From assembly GCF_030490285.1 (NCBI RefSeq), contig NZ_CP129884.1, forward strand, positions 4,402,001 to 4,466,000: a DNA stretch of 64,000 nt. Reading direction: 5' to 3'. Position numbers and translations under genes: made by a program. This document shows positions 9,221 through 18,697 of the stretch, piece by piece (the first letter of the stretch is position 1; the number at the start of each line of letters is the position of its first letter). The notes beneath the pieces are model-generated. The model searched no databases. It worked only from the letters and a program-made list of their open reading frames with translations, and was not told the DNA's origin. Source of the DNA: Methylomonas montana. GTDB lineage: Bacteria > Pseudomonadota > Gammaproteobacteria > Methylococcales > Methylomonadaceae.

Positions 9221-11230
9221 TCAGAATTCAAGACTGGCTCGGACCCGAAAATTGCGTCCGTCCTGAGGCACTAAATTTGGCAAAGGTTTGCTGCTGTTGG
9301 GTGGAATGAAACGGGGGTCGGTGTAACCTTCATCAAACAGGTTATAAAGGCCGCCGCTCAATTCCACGCCGGGTAGCCATTTTCGGGAAAGCAGTACCAG
9401 ATTGGTCAGCACATAATCGTCGGCACTGCTGCCGCCGACGCTGGCACGAGCGGTCACATATTGCGTTTCAACGCTGGCAAACAATTTATCCTGCCACAAT
9501 GGCGCGCTAATATTTAGTTTGAACATATGGGTTGGCGAGTTCAAAGCCTGCTCGGCGCCAGCGATGCGAGTTTGCTGATAGGTGTAACTGAAACGACCTT
9601 CGAAATTGCGAAAACGGCCCTGCAACTGGGTTTCCAGGCCATGCGCTTCGGCGTTTCCCAAATTGCGAAATTGGGTCGTTCCGCCGTCGCTGACTTGGTT
9701 GATCAGGTCGCTAAGCTGGTTATAGTAGGGGCTGAGACGTAAATCCATATACTCGTTGAGCTTTTGTTCCAGCACGATTTCATAGGATTCTATCCGCTCC
9801 GGCTTCAGGGCCGGGTTGCCTAGCCACGCGCCTTGGCAACAGGTATAAACGCTTTCGAAAGCGTTGGGCGCGCGAAAGGCCGTGCCGTAAAGCAGTTTGA
9901 CGGTGGTGTCGGCATAGGGTTGATAGATCAGGCCCAGCCTCGGGTTAGCGGTATCGCCGAAATTATCGTAGCGATCATAACGCACACCGGCGTGCAAACT
10001 CAGGTTGTCCAGCAGGCTCCATTCGTCTTGCAGGAAAATGCCGGCAATGCTGCTGTTCAGCTTATTATCCGCCCAACTTTGATAGGGTTGAATATCGTAG
10101 TTCAGCATTTGCTGGTGATAATTGCGCCGATATTCGCTGCCCAGCGTTAGCCGATGACTCTCGAAAAAGGTGTGGCTCAAAAGCAGCTCGCCGCCGAACC
10201 AATTACCTTGCCAATAGTCTTGGTTGGTCAGTAATTGTGCGGAGATCATGCTATTGAGATCGTCGTCGAATTCATAGCCATCCCAGAACAGACGGCCGGT
10301 CAGCTCCCAATCGTCTGCGAAAGTGTGCCGGTAATTCAGATCGGCATAAGCCCGCCGGTCGTGGTAGTGGCTGCCTTGTACGCCCAGATCGGCGCCGACG
10401 CTACCGGCGGGAATGTATTTGTTGCGTTGCAGGTAAGCGCCGCTGAGCGTGAAATCGCCCCAGGCCAGTTTGCCGAACAGGCGTTCGATTTGTTCGCCGT
10501 CCAGATTGTTAACGTTACCCAAATCGCCGTAATTTAGCGTGTGGTGACCGTCGCTGTGATAAACGCTGGCCGACAACAGACCTTCCATGCCATTACTGAA
10601 CTTTTGTCCGTAACTCACCTGTCCTTGGTGGCTGTCGAAACTCGCTACTTCGGCGCCGAGCCGAGCGCCTTGCAAGTCGCGCCCTCGCTGGGTGATCACA
10701 TTGACGACTGCGAATACCGCGCTACTGCCGTATAGAGACGAAGCCGGTCCGCGCACCACTTCCACCCGCTCGATATTCTCCACATCCACCAGAAAATCGC
10801 GGCCCAAGCCGGCGTAATCCTGCAAACTTTCATTGACGCGATGACCGTCTATCATCACCAATATCCGGGTGTTGTAGTCGCCCGGTGGCGCAAAGCCGCG
10901 TACACCGACATGGTTATAAGCGCGGTCGTAAGTATTGAGAAAACCGGGCAGGCTGCCCAGTATCGCGGCCATGGTACGCCAACCGTAACGTTTGATTTGT
11001 TCGGAGCTAATGATGTCGACCGATGCCGGTGCCTTGGTCACCGGTTGTTCGTGACGCGAAGCGCTGAATACCGAGGGCAACTCGCCGAACAACAAAGCCT
11101 GTTCATCGGCCGCTTCGAAGGATGGCTCGCCATCTTCCTGGGCATGGGGCAATCCGGGCAATACTAGCAAGGCGATAGCCAAGACCAGGCGGGGGCGAAC
11201 TAGTAACAGGGAATTTGGCATGAGTGGCAA
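9221..11230 (-). CDS. TonB-dependent outer-membrane receptor
   Basis: A 669-residue outer-membrane receptor: signal peptide (about 1-30), a plug domain (about 55-170, with VRGFAPPGDYNTRILVMIDG and VEVVRGPASSLYGSSAVFAVVNVITQ), then a 22-strand-type beta-barrel ending in Phe (RVRASLEF). Plug wording resembles the colicin I receptor/vitamin receptor group, but the substrate cannot be deduced. It is the first gene of the operon with the binding protein and the GGDEF-EAL sensor. No Fur box or B12 riboswitch is evident in the 167 nt before the arsenic operon end. Confidence 0.88.
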   Translation of the reverse strand: MPLMPNSLLLVRPRLVLAIALLVLPGLPHAQEDGEPSFEAADEQALLFGELPSVFSASRHEQPVTKAPASVDIISSEQIKRYGWRTMAAILGSLPGFLNTYDRAYNHVGVRGFAPPGDYNTRILVMIDGHRVNESLQDYAGLGRDFLVDVENIERVEVVRGPASSLYGSSAVFAVVNVITQRGRDLQGARLGAEVASFDSHQGQVSYGQKFSNGMEGLLSASVYHSDGHHTLNYGDLGNVNNLDGEQIERLFGKLAWGDFTLSGAYLQRNKYIPAGSVGADLGVQGSHYHDRRAYADLNYRHTFADDWELTGRLFWDGYEFDDDLNSMISAQLLTNQDYWQGNWFGGELLLSHTFFESHRLTLGSEYRRNYHQQMLNYDIQPYQSWADNKLNSSIAGIFLQDEWSLLDNLSLHAGVRYDRYDNFGDTANPRLGLIYQPYADTTVKLLYGTAFRAPNAFESVYTCCQGAWLGNPALKPERIESYEIVLEQKLNEYMDLRLSPYYNQLSDLINQVSDGGTTQFRNLGNAEAHGLETQLQGRFRNFEGRFSYTYQQTRIAGAEQALNSPTHMFKLNISAPLWQDKLFASVETQYVTARASVGGSSADDYVLTNLVLLSRKWLPGVELSGGLYNLFDEGYTDPRFIPPNSSKPLPNLVPQDGRNFRVRASLEF

Positions 11231-11397
11231 GGTGGTAAAAATTCCTGGTTGGACTTTAATCTACCCTCTTTTCGGGGTATCGACGTTGCCGAATCGGTCT
11301 GGCGTCGATACTTTAGCTAGTTTCCATGCAAACTCAAAACAAGACGACAAGTTATGTGGGAATTCACCCAGGATTTAATTGAAATATCTGCTAGAGG

Positions 11398-12453
11398 TCA
11401 CGGTTTTGGCAATCCCCCGCCAAACCAAAATGCGACATTCACCAGCCCTATCATCACCGGTACCTCGATTAACGGCCCGATCACGGCCGCAAAAGCCGCG
11501 CCGCTATTGATACCAAACACCGCCACGGCCACCGCGATCGCCAGTTCGAAGTTGTTGCTGGCAGCAGTGAACGCCAGCGTGACGGTCTTGCCGTAATCCG
11601 CGCCGATGGCTTTACCCATCGCAAAACTCAGCAAAAACATCACCACGAAATAAATCAGCAGTGGCATAGCAATCCGTACCACATCCATGGGCAGTTGCAC
11701 GATCAAATCGCCTTTCAGCGAGAACATCACCACGATGGTAAACAGCAAGGCGATCAAGGTCAGCGGGCTGATCTTCGGTACGAATTTTTGGCCGTACCAG
11801 TCCTGTCCCTTGGCGCGCACCAACACAAAACGCGTGGTGAAACCGGCAATGAAAGGAATACCCAGATAAATAAAGACACTCTTGGCGATCTCGACTATGG
11901 TAATGTCTACCAAACTGCCTGGCATCCCGAACAGCGGCGGCAGCACGGTGATAAACAGCCAGGCATAAACGCTGTAAAACAACACCTGAAACACGCTGTT
12001 GAACGCTACCAGGCCGGCCGCGTATTCGTTGTCGCCGCGCGCCAGTTCGTTCCAGACGATCACCATCGCGATGCAACGGGCCAGACCGATAAGAATCAGG
12101 CCGGTCATATATTCGGGATAATCGCGCAAGAAAATTATGGCCAGCGCAAACATCAACAGCGGGCCGACGATCCAGTTTTGCAACAAGGAAATCCCCAGTA
12201 TTCGCCAATTGCGGAACACATCGCCCAGTTCCTCGTAACGCACCTTCGCCAACGGCGGGTACATCATCACGATCAGACCGATGGCAATCGGGATATTGGT
12301 GGTGCCGACCGACACCGCGCTATTAATTTGATTGACTGCGGCCGGCCAGGCAAAGCCGATAGCCACGCCAACAGCCATCGCGATAAAAATCCACAAGGTC
12401 AAATAACGGTCGAGAAAGGACAGGCCGGTTTTTGCACAATTTGGCGGGGTCAT
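11398..12453 (-). CDS. acr3: Arsenite efflux permease ACR3
   Basis: Inner-membrane As(III) exporter of the ACR3 (bile/arsenite/riboflavin transporter) family: 351 residues and about ten TM segments. The family's conserved Cys is in [19 protein letters not shown], and the [19 protein letters not shown] segment is also present. It is the last gene of the arsRCDA-arsI-acr3 operon, 30 nt after arsI. With ArsA in the same operon, export may be ATP-driven, but ACR3 can also work alone. An older name, arsB, is used for both ACR3 and an unrelated permease. Confidence 0.93.
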   Translation of the reverse strand: MTPPNCAKTGLSFLDRYLTLWIFIAMAVGVAIGFAWPAAVNQINSAVSVGTTNIPIAIGLIVMMYPPLAKVRYEELGDVFRNWRILGISLLQNWIVGPLLMFALAIIFLRDYPEYMTGLILIGLARCIAMVIVWNELARGDNEYAAGLVAFNSVFQVLFYSVYAWLFITVLPPLFGMPGSLVDITIVEIAKSVFIYLGIPFIAGFTTRFVLVRAKGQDWYGQKFVPKISPLTLIALLFTIVVMFSLKGDLIVQLPMDVVRIAMPLLIYFVVMFLLSFAMGKAIGADYGKTVTLAFTAASNNFELAIAVAVAVFGINSGAAFAAVIGPLIEVPVMIGLVNVAFWFGGGLPKP

Positions 12454-12483
12454 GGTGGTCTCCTGCGAGGTGGCGGCGAACCT

Positions 12484-12918
12484 TTAGGTATTATCCGATG
12501 GCTGGCAACAGGACGAGACCGATTCGAGCTGAATCACATCGTCTTCACCAAACATCGGAATGCGGTTCAAAGAGTGAAACGCTTCCCAGGCTATGCCTTG
12601 CGGATCGACCGTCCAGTATTTATCGGACGTCGCGTAACAACAGGCGGCCTGTTTTTGGGCCGCGATCGGCAAGGCTGCCGCAGCCAAGCCTTGTTGCACC
12701 GACTCGAGCTCCTCGGCCGAGTCCACTTGCAATCCCAGATGATCCAGTCCCGGTTTCCGCCCGCGATGGGAGATGGCGAAATTGATGCGCGGATCGTCGA
12801 GCATCCACTTGGCGTAATCTGTCTCGCGCACCGACGGCTCGGTCTGGAATAAGCCGCTGTAGAAAGCGATGTTTTTTTCGAGATCGTCGACGGCGATGTG
12901 AATATGAAAGCGTTTCAC
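12484..12918 (-). CDS. arsI: ArsI-type glyoxalase-fold protein (C-As lyase/CadI family)
   Basis: A 144-residue vicinal-oxygen-chelate protein. The GTG start at 12918 follows GGAG at good spacing and begins the fold directly (KRFHIHIAVDDLEKNI). An ATG further upstream would run through arsA. The signature around Cys-Cys (AACCYATSDKYW, then VDPQGIAWE) matches the ArsI/CadI group, whose studied members cleave the carbon-arsenic bond of methylarsenite with Fe(II) and O2. Metal-ligand candidates are His5 or His7, the His of LDHLGLQV and the Glu of AWE. The C-terminus has an extra CC pair. It starts 19 nt after arsA. A role in organoarsenical detoxification is inferred. Confidence 0.85.
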   Translation of the reverse strand: MKRFHIHIAVDDLEKNIAFYSGLFQTEPSVRETDYAKWMLDDPRINFAISHRGRKPGLDHLGLQVDSAEELESVQQGLAAAALPIAAQKQAACCYATSDKYWTVDPQGIAWEAFHSLNRIPMFGEDDVIQLESVSSCCQPSDNT

Positions 12919-12937
12919 GGCGATTGCTCCGGCCAGG

Positions 12938-14716
12938 TTAATGGGATATTGATGCGTCGATTCGATGGCCGCCGGCCAATACCAGTAAACGGGCGACACC
13001 CACCGGCTCTTCTGCCAATAAAGGCACCAGCGCATAACGTTGTGCATGCCGTTGGGCGACAGCCTCGATTTCCGGCAATTCGTTGGCGGCGCGTTGCCGC
13101 AGCAAGGGGGAATGTACCGCGGTCGCGGCAATGCTGTTATTGATCACCCAAGCCCAAGGCTCAATGCCGGCCCGGCGCAGATCGGCTTGCAGATTGGCCG
13201 CCTCCAATACCGGCGTGGTTTCCGCCAGCGTGACCAATAGCACCTTGGTTTGCTTGGGGTCTTGCAGCTGCATCATCGGCGTCAGGTAATGCGTGCCGCT
13301 CGCCATCTGCCGGCTGACTTCGCGGTGGTAAGCGCCGGTAGCATCCAGCAACAGCAGGGTATGCCCGGTTGGTGCGGTGTCCATCACCACGAACTTTTTA
13401 CCGGCCTCGCGAATGATGTGCGAAAAGGCCTGGAACACCGCGATTTCCTCGGTACAAGGCGAGCGCAAATCTTCTTCCAGCAGCGCCCGGCCTTGCGCAT
13501 CCAACTGCGCGCCTTTGGTTTGTAAAACATGCTGGCGATAGCGCTCGGTTTCGGCTTGCGGATCGATGCGGCTGACGTTCAGATTATCCAGCGCACCATC
13601 CAAGGTTTCGCTCAAATGTGCGGCCGGATCGGAAGTCGTCAGATGCACCGGCAGACCGCGCCGAGCCAGTTCCACCGCCACGGCGGCGGCCAGCGTGGTT
13701 TTACCGACGCCGCCCTTGCCCATCAACATCACCAGACCATGACCGTCGGCGGCAATCTCATCGACCAGTTTTGCCAAGTTAGGCGCCTGAATGGCGCTGG
13801 TCATCGCATCGCTATGCAGCGATACCGGCTCGGCGCGAGTCAGCAATTGCCGCAACGCAGCCAGACCGACCAGATTAAACGGTTTCAATTCGATGTAATC
13901 GGCGGGCATGGCGCGCAACGCTGCCGGTATTTCCGCCAACGCCCGTTGTTCCCGTTGATAAATGGCGGTCGCCAACGCGTCTTGCGCTGTTTCGGTTTCC
14001 GGCAAAATGCCGTTGACCAGCAAGTATTGCCGCGACAAGCCGATGGCATCCAATTCTTCATGGGTACGCGCCACTTCCCGCAAGCTGGATGCTTGGGCGC
14101 GAGCCACCAGAATCAAGCGGCTACGCGCCGGATCGGCCAGCGCATCGACCGCTGTTTTGTATTGGCTGCGCTGCTTTTCCAGGCCGGCGAGCGGGCCGAG
14201 ACAAGACGCATCGCCCTTGCCGGCTTCCAGAAAACCGCTCCAGGCGCCGGGTAGTTGCAGTAAGCGGATGGTGTGGCCGGTGGGTGCGGTATCGAAGACG
14301 ATATGGTCGTAGCCGGCGGTCAATGCCGAATCGGTCAGCAAAGCGGTGAATTCGTCGAACGCGGCGATTTCGGTGGTGCAGGCGCCGGAGAGTTGTTCCT
14401 CAATGCCTTTCACCACCGCTTCCGGCAATAGCCCCCGCACCGGGCCGACGATGCGGTCGCGGTAGGCTTGCGCGGCCGCTTGCGGGTCGATTTCCAATGC
14501 CGCCAAGCCAGCCACGGCCGGAATCGCGGTCACCTGGTTACCGATGGTGATGCCAAGCACCTGACCGACATTGGACGCGGGATCGGTACTGACCAGCAAC
14601 ACCTGGCGCCCGCCATCCGCCAATTGTATGGCTGTGGCGCAGGCGATTGAAGTCTTGCCGACGCCGCCCTTGCCGGTAAAAAACAGGAAGCGCGGCGGCT
14701 GGTCGAGGAATTTCAT
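12938..14716 (-). CDS. arsA: Arsenite-stimulated ATPase ArsA (two-domain)
   Basis: Soluble ATPase of 592 residues made of two homologous halves, each with a deviant Walker A GKGGVGKT: the first at residues 15-22, the second near residue 330. Cys residues in GACTTEIAAFDEF and SPCTEEIAVFQAF correspond to family As(III)-binding positions, and each half has a DTAPTGHTLRLL-type signal. It takes arsenite from ArsD and energises export. The ATG at 14716 overlaps the end of arsD by a few bases; the longer frame to 14845 lies inside arsD and is discarded. ACR3 rather than classical ArsB is the permease in this operon. Confidence 0.93.
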   Translation of the reverse strand: MKFLDQPPRFLFFTGKGGVGKTSIACATAIQLADGGRQVLLVSTDPASNVGQVLGITIGNQVTAIPAVAGLAALEIDPQAAAQAYRDRIVGPVRGLLPEAVVKGIEEQLSGACTTEIAAFDEFTALLTDSALTAGYDHIVFDTAPTGHTIRLLQLPGAWSGFLEAGKGDASCLGPLAGLEKQRSQYKTAVDALADPARSRLILVARAQASSLREVARTHEELDAIGLSRQYLLVNGILPETETAQDALATAIYQREQRALAEIPAALRAMPADYIELKPFNLVGLAALRQLLTRAEPVSLHSDAMTSAIQAPNLAKLVDEIAADGHGLVMLMGKGGVGKTTLAAAVAVELARRGLPVHLTTSDPAAHLSETLDGALDNLNVSRIDPQAETERYRQHVLQTKGAQLDAQGRALLEEDLRSPCTEEIAVFQAFSHIIREAGKKFVVMDTAPTGHTLLLLDATGAYHREVSRQMASGTHYLTPMMQLQDPKQTKVLLVTLAETTPVLEAANLQADLRRAGIEPWAWVINNSIAATAVHSPLLRQRAANELPEIEAVAQRHAQRYALVPLLAEEPVGVARLLVLAGGHRIDASISH

Positions 14717-14723
14717 GGGCGGG

Positions 14724-15080
14724 TTAACAGCAACTACTGCCGCTGCAACAGCCGGACTGCGGCTTTTCCGCCGCATCGACGACCCCCACCCAACGGGCCA
14801 GTTCGGCGCGGCTGGGATAACGGCCCGCCAAAGCGATTTCGCCATCGACCAGTATCAAAGGCAATCCTTCCGCACCGGAGCGCTCCAGAAAACTTTTAGC
14901 TAGCTGGTTTTCGGCAAACGCCAGCGGTTGCTGAGCCAGGTTGTAGCGGTCGATATGTGCACCGTGTTGCTTGGCCCAATCGACATCGGCGGAAAAGCCG
15001 ACCAATTGCTGATCGACATCGACGCCGCACACGCCGGTACTGCAACACAAGGCGGGGTCGAATACTTGAATCGTGGTCAT
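14724..15080 (-). CDS. arsD: Arsenic metallochaperone ArsD
   Basis: A 118-residue thioredoxin-fold chaperone that hands As(III) to ArsA and also acts as a weak repressor in studied systems. The N-terminal CCSTGVCG provides the Cys12-Cys13-Cys18 arsenite site, and a C-terminal CC-x4-CC (SGCCSGSSCC) supplies the second vicinal pairs. It sits between arsC and arsA and slightly overlaps arsA, matching the functional pair ArsD-ArsA. Confidence 0.93.
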   Translation of the reverse strand: MTTIQVFDPALCCSTGVCGVDVDQQLVGFSADVDWAKQHGAHIDRYNLAQQPLAFAENQLAKSFLERSGAEGLPLILVDGEIALAGRYPSRAELARWVGVVDAAEKPQSGCCSGSSCC

Positions 15081-15099
15081 AACATAAGCTCCTGACTGT

Positions 15100-15579
15100 T
15101 TAAGGCAATAAAACGCCGATCCTGTCCAACTCGGCTTTCAGTTGTGCTGGCCGGTTTTTTAATTCGTCCAGCGGCAACGCTAAAAATTGTTCGATGCGGT
15201 GGCGCAAGATACGGTAAGCGGCCATGAACGAGGCATTGATTTCTGCTTCCGTACCGGTAACGTGAGCGGGATCGTCGACCCCCCAATGACTGCGCAATAC
15301 CGGCCCCAGATAAGCCGGGCAGGTTTCGTTGGCGGCATTACCGCAGACGCTGAGCACGATATCCGGCGTCACCGGCAAATCGTTCCAGGACTTGCTGTAA
15401 TAACCCTCGGTGGCAATCCCTTCCCGCTCCAGCAAAGCCAGCGAGCGCGGATGCACTTGACCGGTGGGCTTGCTGCCGGCGCTCAAGGCCCGCCAGCCGG
15501 CCGGTGCCAGATGGTTGAAAGTCGCTTCGCCGAGAATGGATCGGCAGGAATTGCCGGTACAAAGAAACAGCACGTTCAT
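15100..15579 (-). CDS. arsC: Arsenate reductase ArsC (LMW-phosphatase type)
   Basis: Reduces arsenate to arsenite for export. The 159-residue protein begins MNVLFLCTGNSCRS, the P-loop CX5R of the low-molecular-weight tyrosine phosphatase fold used by thioredoxin-coupled ArsC enzymes, with further Cys in LSVCGNAANETCPAY for the redox relay. The start at 15579 overlaps the arsR stop in an ATGA; the longer frame to 15681 is inside arsR and is rejected. Confidence 0.93.
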   Translation of the reverse strand: MNVLFLCTGNSCRSILGEATFNHLAPAGWRALSAGSKPTGQVHPRSLALLEREGIATEGYYSKSWNDLPVTPDIVLSVCGNAANETCPAYLGPVLRSHWGVDDPAHVTGTEAEINASFMAAYRILRHRIEQFLALPLDELKNRPAQLKAELDRIGVLLP

Positions 15580-15950
15580 GATGGTGAGTCCGTTTGAGTC
15601 GATGAAAGAGAAAGTGTCGGTTCGCAGCAAGCGTTTACCGCATCGGCATCGAAGCACTGCTCGGGATGGCCGGTGCAGCATTCGGCGGTCAGATAAGCGA
15701 TCAGATCGTGCATTAACAGCAGATTAGCTCGATAGCGCTGATAGCGGCCCTCGGCGGTGACGTTGATCAAGCCGGAATAGGTCATCGCCTTGAGATGAAA
15801 AGACAGATTGGTGGGCGGCAAGCCCAGTTGCGCGGCAATTTCGCCGGCGACCAAACCGTCGGGCGCGTTTTTAACCAGCAGCCGGTACACGTCCAGCCTG
15901 ACAGCGGAAGCGAGCGATTCGAAGATGGTGGTGGCAAGTTGGGTATCCAT
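15576..15950 (-). CDS. arsR: ArsR-family As(III)-responsive repressor
   Basis: A 124-residue winged-helix regulator (HTH about 10-80, with LGLPPTNLSFHLKAM as recognition helix) heading the arsenic operon. The Met at 15950 (MDTQLATTIFESL) fits family N-termini better than the in-frame 15968. The canonical CVC pair of the R773 repressor is not seen in the recognition helix. Instead, cysteines cluster in the C-terminal third (ECCTGHPEQC and NACC), as in ArsR proteins whose arsenite site is C-terminal. It probably autoregulates from the operator candidate just upstream. Confidence 0.92.
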   Translation of the reverse strand: MDTQLATTIFESLASAVRLDVYRLLVKNAPDGLVAGEIAAQLGLPPTNLSFHLKAMTYSGLINVTAEGRYQRYRANLLLMHDLIAYLTAECCTGHPEQCFDADAVNACCEPTLSLSSTQTDSPS

Positions 15951-15990
15951 TGGGCAACTATACAACAATTATTGAAATATCAAAACAAAT
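15951..15990 (-). promoter_or_regulatory. Candidate ArsR operator/promoter
   Basis: An AT-rich stretch directly upstream of arsR carries a TTGA-N4-TCAA dyad (TTGAAATATCAA at 15972-15983) and a second short dyad CAATAATTG about 15966-15974. Overlapping dyads in an AT-rich leader are typical for ArsR operators. The assignment rests on position and symmetry only. Confidence 0.4.
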
Positions 15991-16199
15991 AGTTCAGGGC
16001 GATCCTCAGCGTGTGTTGTTTAAAGTAATCAGGGATAATATAAGGAAACTTTACTTATTCGTTAGGCTCTAGACTGAAAGCCCGCGTATCGTCGTATTGA
16101 GATTACGAAAGGCAATAATCGGGCCGCTTCCGCCCAGATTTTGTGGCATTTCTTTCGGACAGGCTAGCTTGCGTAATCAGTTGAAATATGGAGAGAATC

Positions 16200-16730
16200 A
16201 TGCCTCACATTGCGAGTTGTATGTTCCGTTTGAATAGTCAGTTGTTTACCCAATTTACCTATGATGGCGTGCATTGCACGGCCTTTTCAGGAAATGGACC
16301 GCATCGAAACAATCCCACATCTGGCAATGTCCCAAATGATGGCTCCATTCCGCCTGGACGCTACCATATCGTTGATCGTCAAAGTGGCGGGAGGCTGGGA
16401 CCAATTTTGGACTGGATCACCGACCGTGATATTTGGTTTGCGCTGTGGCGTGATGACGGGACGATCGACGACTCGACCTTTGTGGAAGGCGTCCGACGTG
16501 GTGAATTTCGACTTCATCCAAAGGGACCGCGCGGCATCAGCCTCGGTTGCATCACTATCGAATACCATGGCGAGTTCGATGCCCTGCGCACTTATTTGCT
16601 GGCGCAGCCTACCATGCATATTCCTCATACCAAGACCCGGACCTACGGAACCGTCGATGTCGGCTATTTGACCGACACGCTCGACCAGCGCTACCGCCCA
16701 AGCGGACCGGGCGCTACAAGGGTTGCCTGA
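16200..16730 (+). CDS. Tlde1-like DUF2778 protein (putative T6SS peptidoglycan effector)
   Basis: A 176-residue protein without signal peptide. The C-terminal half shows the DUF2778/Tlde1 L,D-transpeptidase-like pattern: PPGRYHIVDRQSGG, then His106 and Ser114-x-Gly116-Cys117 in HPKGPRGISLGC, the expected His/Cys catalytic pair. Studied Tlde1 proteins are type VI effectors that cleave or exchange peptidoglycan tetrapeptides in the target periplasm. The start at 16200 follows GAGAGA; an ATG at 16188 is possible. A two-TM protein follows by 3 nt, in the position of an immunity gene. No T6SS structural gene, VgrG or PAAR is in the window, so delivery is unproven. Confidence 0.72.
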   Translation: MPHIASCMFRLNSQLFTQFTYDGVHCTAFSGNGPHRNNPTSGNVPNDGSIPPGRYHIVDRQSGGRLGPILDWITDRDIWFALWRDDGTIDDSTFVEGVRRGEFRLHPKGPRGISLGCITIEYHGEFDALRTYLLAQPTMHIPHTKTRTYGTVDVGYLTDTLDQRYRPSGPGATRVA

Positions 16731-16733
16731 TTT

Positions 16734-17039
16734 GTGAGTAGCGACAAAGTGAAGCATCCAATCGGGCTGGCCATCTGGATTCTGAAGCTCGCGATCATCG
16801 TCTCAGGAACGCTACTCCTTGCCCGTGCCCTTTATGCGACCGAAATCGGTAATCGCATACTCCGCGTCATACCAAATAGCGCCTGGAATACGTTCTATGC
16901 GTTTTTAAGACTCGAAGGCGCCGAGACCACGGCAAATGCCGAACTTGCAGTGTGGCTGGCCGCCTGTTTCGCGGTATCCGTAATGCTCGTGCTGGGAGGA
17001 AGCTTGTTGCTTCGGCACATTTTTTTCCATCGACGATAA
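16734..17039 (+). CDS. Small two-TM protein, candidate immunity protein
   Basis: A 101-residue protein from a GTG start 3 nt after the DUF2778 gene. It has two hydrophobic helices (about residues 11-33 and 72-95) separated by a roughly 35-residue hydrophilic loop. No family is recognised. Its tight coupling to a putative peptidoglycan-attacking effector and its membrane/periplasm location fit an immunity partner, but this is inference from context. The ribosome binding site is weak, suggesting translational coupling. Confidence 0.55.
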   Translation: MSSDKVKHPIGLAIWILKLAIIVSGTLLLARALYATEIGNRILRVIPNSAWNTFYAFLRLEGAETTANAELAVWLAACFAVSVMLVLGGSLLLRHIFFHRR

Positions 17040-17153
17040 CCCGCGCCTTTGTGGATGGGGGCTTTTTGCTTTGCGGTGATTAGCCTGTTGCTGATTAAAT
17101 GTCTCGTCTTTAATGTTTTCGAGGGCACACCACTTGCATTCCGCGTTTGCATC

Positions 17154-17633
17154 ATGAAAAAGACCACAGCCATATTCCTTATTGCAATTCCAGTGCTGTC
17201 TCACGCCGAGTTTGCAGACCTAATTACGATTAGTAAATCCGAAAAAGTGTTGTACTTGCAAAAACAAGGTCGAGTTTTCGCCGCTTATCCTGTGGCGTTT
17301 GGCCGTAACCCGATTGGACACAAGGAAAAACAGGGTGACAACCGTACTCCGGAGGGTGCTTACACAATAGACGCGAGAAACGAAAACTCGTCGTACTTCA
17401 AAGCGCTACATATTTCCTATCCAAACTCAAAAGACATCGACCAAGCTAGGGTTAAAGGCGTTTCTGCAGGTGGCGATATCATGATCCATGGGCAGAAAAA
17501 TGGTTTCGGCTGGGCGTCTTTCTTAGTTCAGCACTTCAACTGGACTAGGGGTTGTGTAGCACTCTCCAATGACAATATGGAAAAAGTTTGGCAATCGGTT
17601 AATGTCGGCGCCAAGATTGAAATCAAACCTTAG
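17154..17633 (+). CDS. Secreted YkuD-family L,D-transpeptidase
   Basis: A 159-residue periplasmic enzyme: signal peptide (about 1-18, ending LSHA), then a YkuD catalytic domain. The HG motif is at His112-Gly113 and the RGC motif contains catalytic Cys134 (TRGCVALSN). The start at 17154 is taken because the frame to 17049 adds an unrelated 35-residue hydrophobic leader. The family cross-links or anchors peptidoglycan peptides, or is regulatory. It lies about 110 nt after the DUF2778/immunity pair on the same strand, so the three genes may be one unit acting on peptidoglycan peptides. Confidence 0.85.
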   Translation: MKKTTAIFLIAIPVLSHAEFADLITISKSEKVLYLQKQGRVFAAYPVAFGRNPIGHKEKQGDNRTPEGAYTIDARNENSSYFKALHISYPNSKDIDQARVKGVSAGGDIMIHGQKNGFGWASFLVQHFNWTRGCVALSNDNMEKVWQSVNVGAKIEIKP

Positions 17634-17638
17634 AAGCT

Positions 17639-17662
17639 GTTAAAAAACTACGAGTTTTTAAC
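17639..17662. terminator. Hairpin between convergent genes
   Basis: GTTAAAAA (17639-17646) pairs with TTTTTAAC (17655-17662) just after the YkuD gene, ending in T-rich sequence on both strands. It could terminate transcription from the plus strand; the stem is AT-rich and so weaker than a classical terminator. Confidence 0.45.
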
Positions 17663-17734
17663 CAACTTCATGGCATATAACAAGGCACTCAGCCGGCCTG
17701 TTCACTAGTAGGATTTGGCCGCCCCTAGCCGCGC

Positions 17735-18696
<962 letters not shown>

Positions 18697-18697
18697 C

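Noticed and set aside
11695-12852. 385-codon plus-strand frame across acr3 and arsI
   Set aside because: It spans two well-identified genes on the other strand and has no homology.
12938-13131. N-terminal extension of the ArsI frame into arsA
   Set aside because: It translates the wrong frame of arsA; the GTG at 12918 with GGAG upstream fits the glyoxalase fold.
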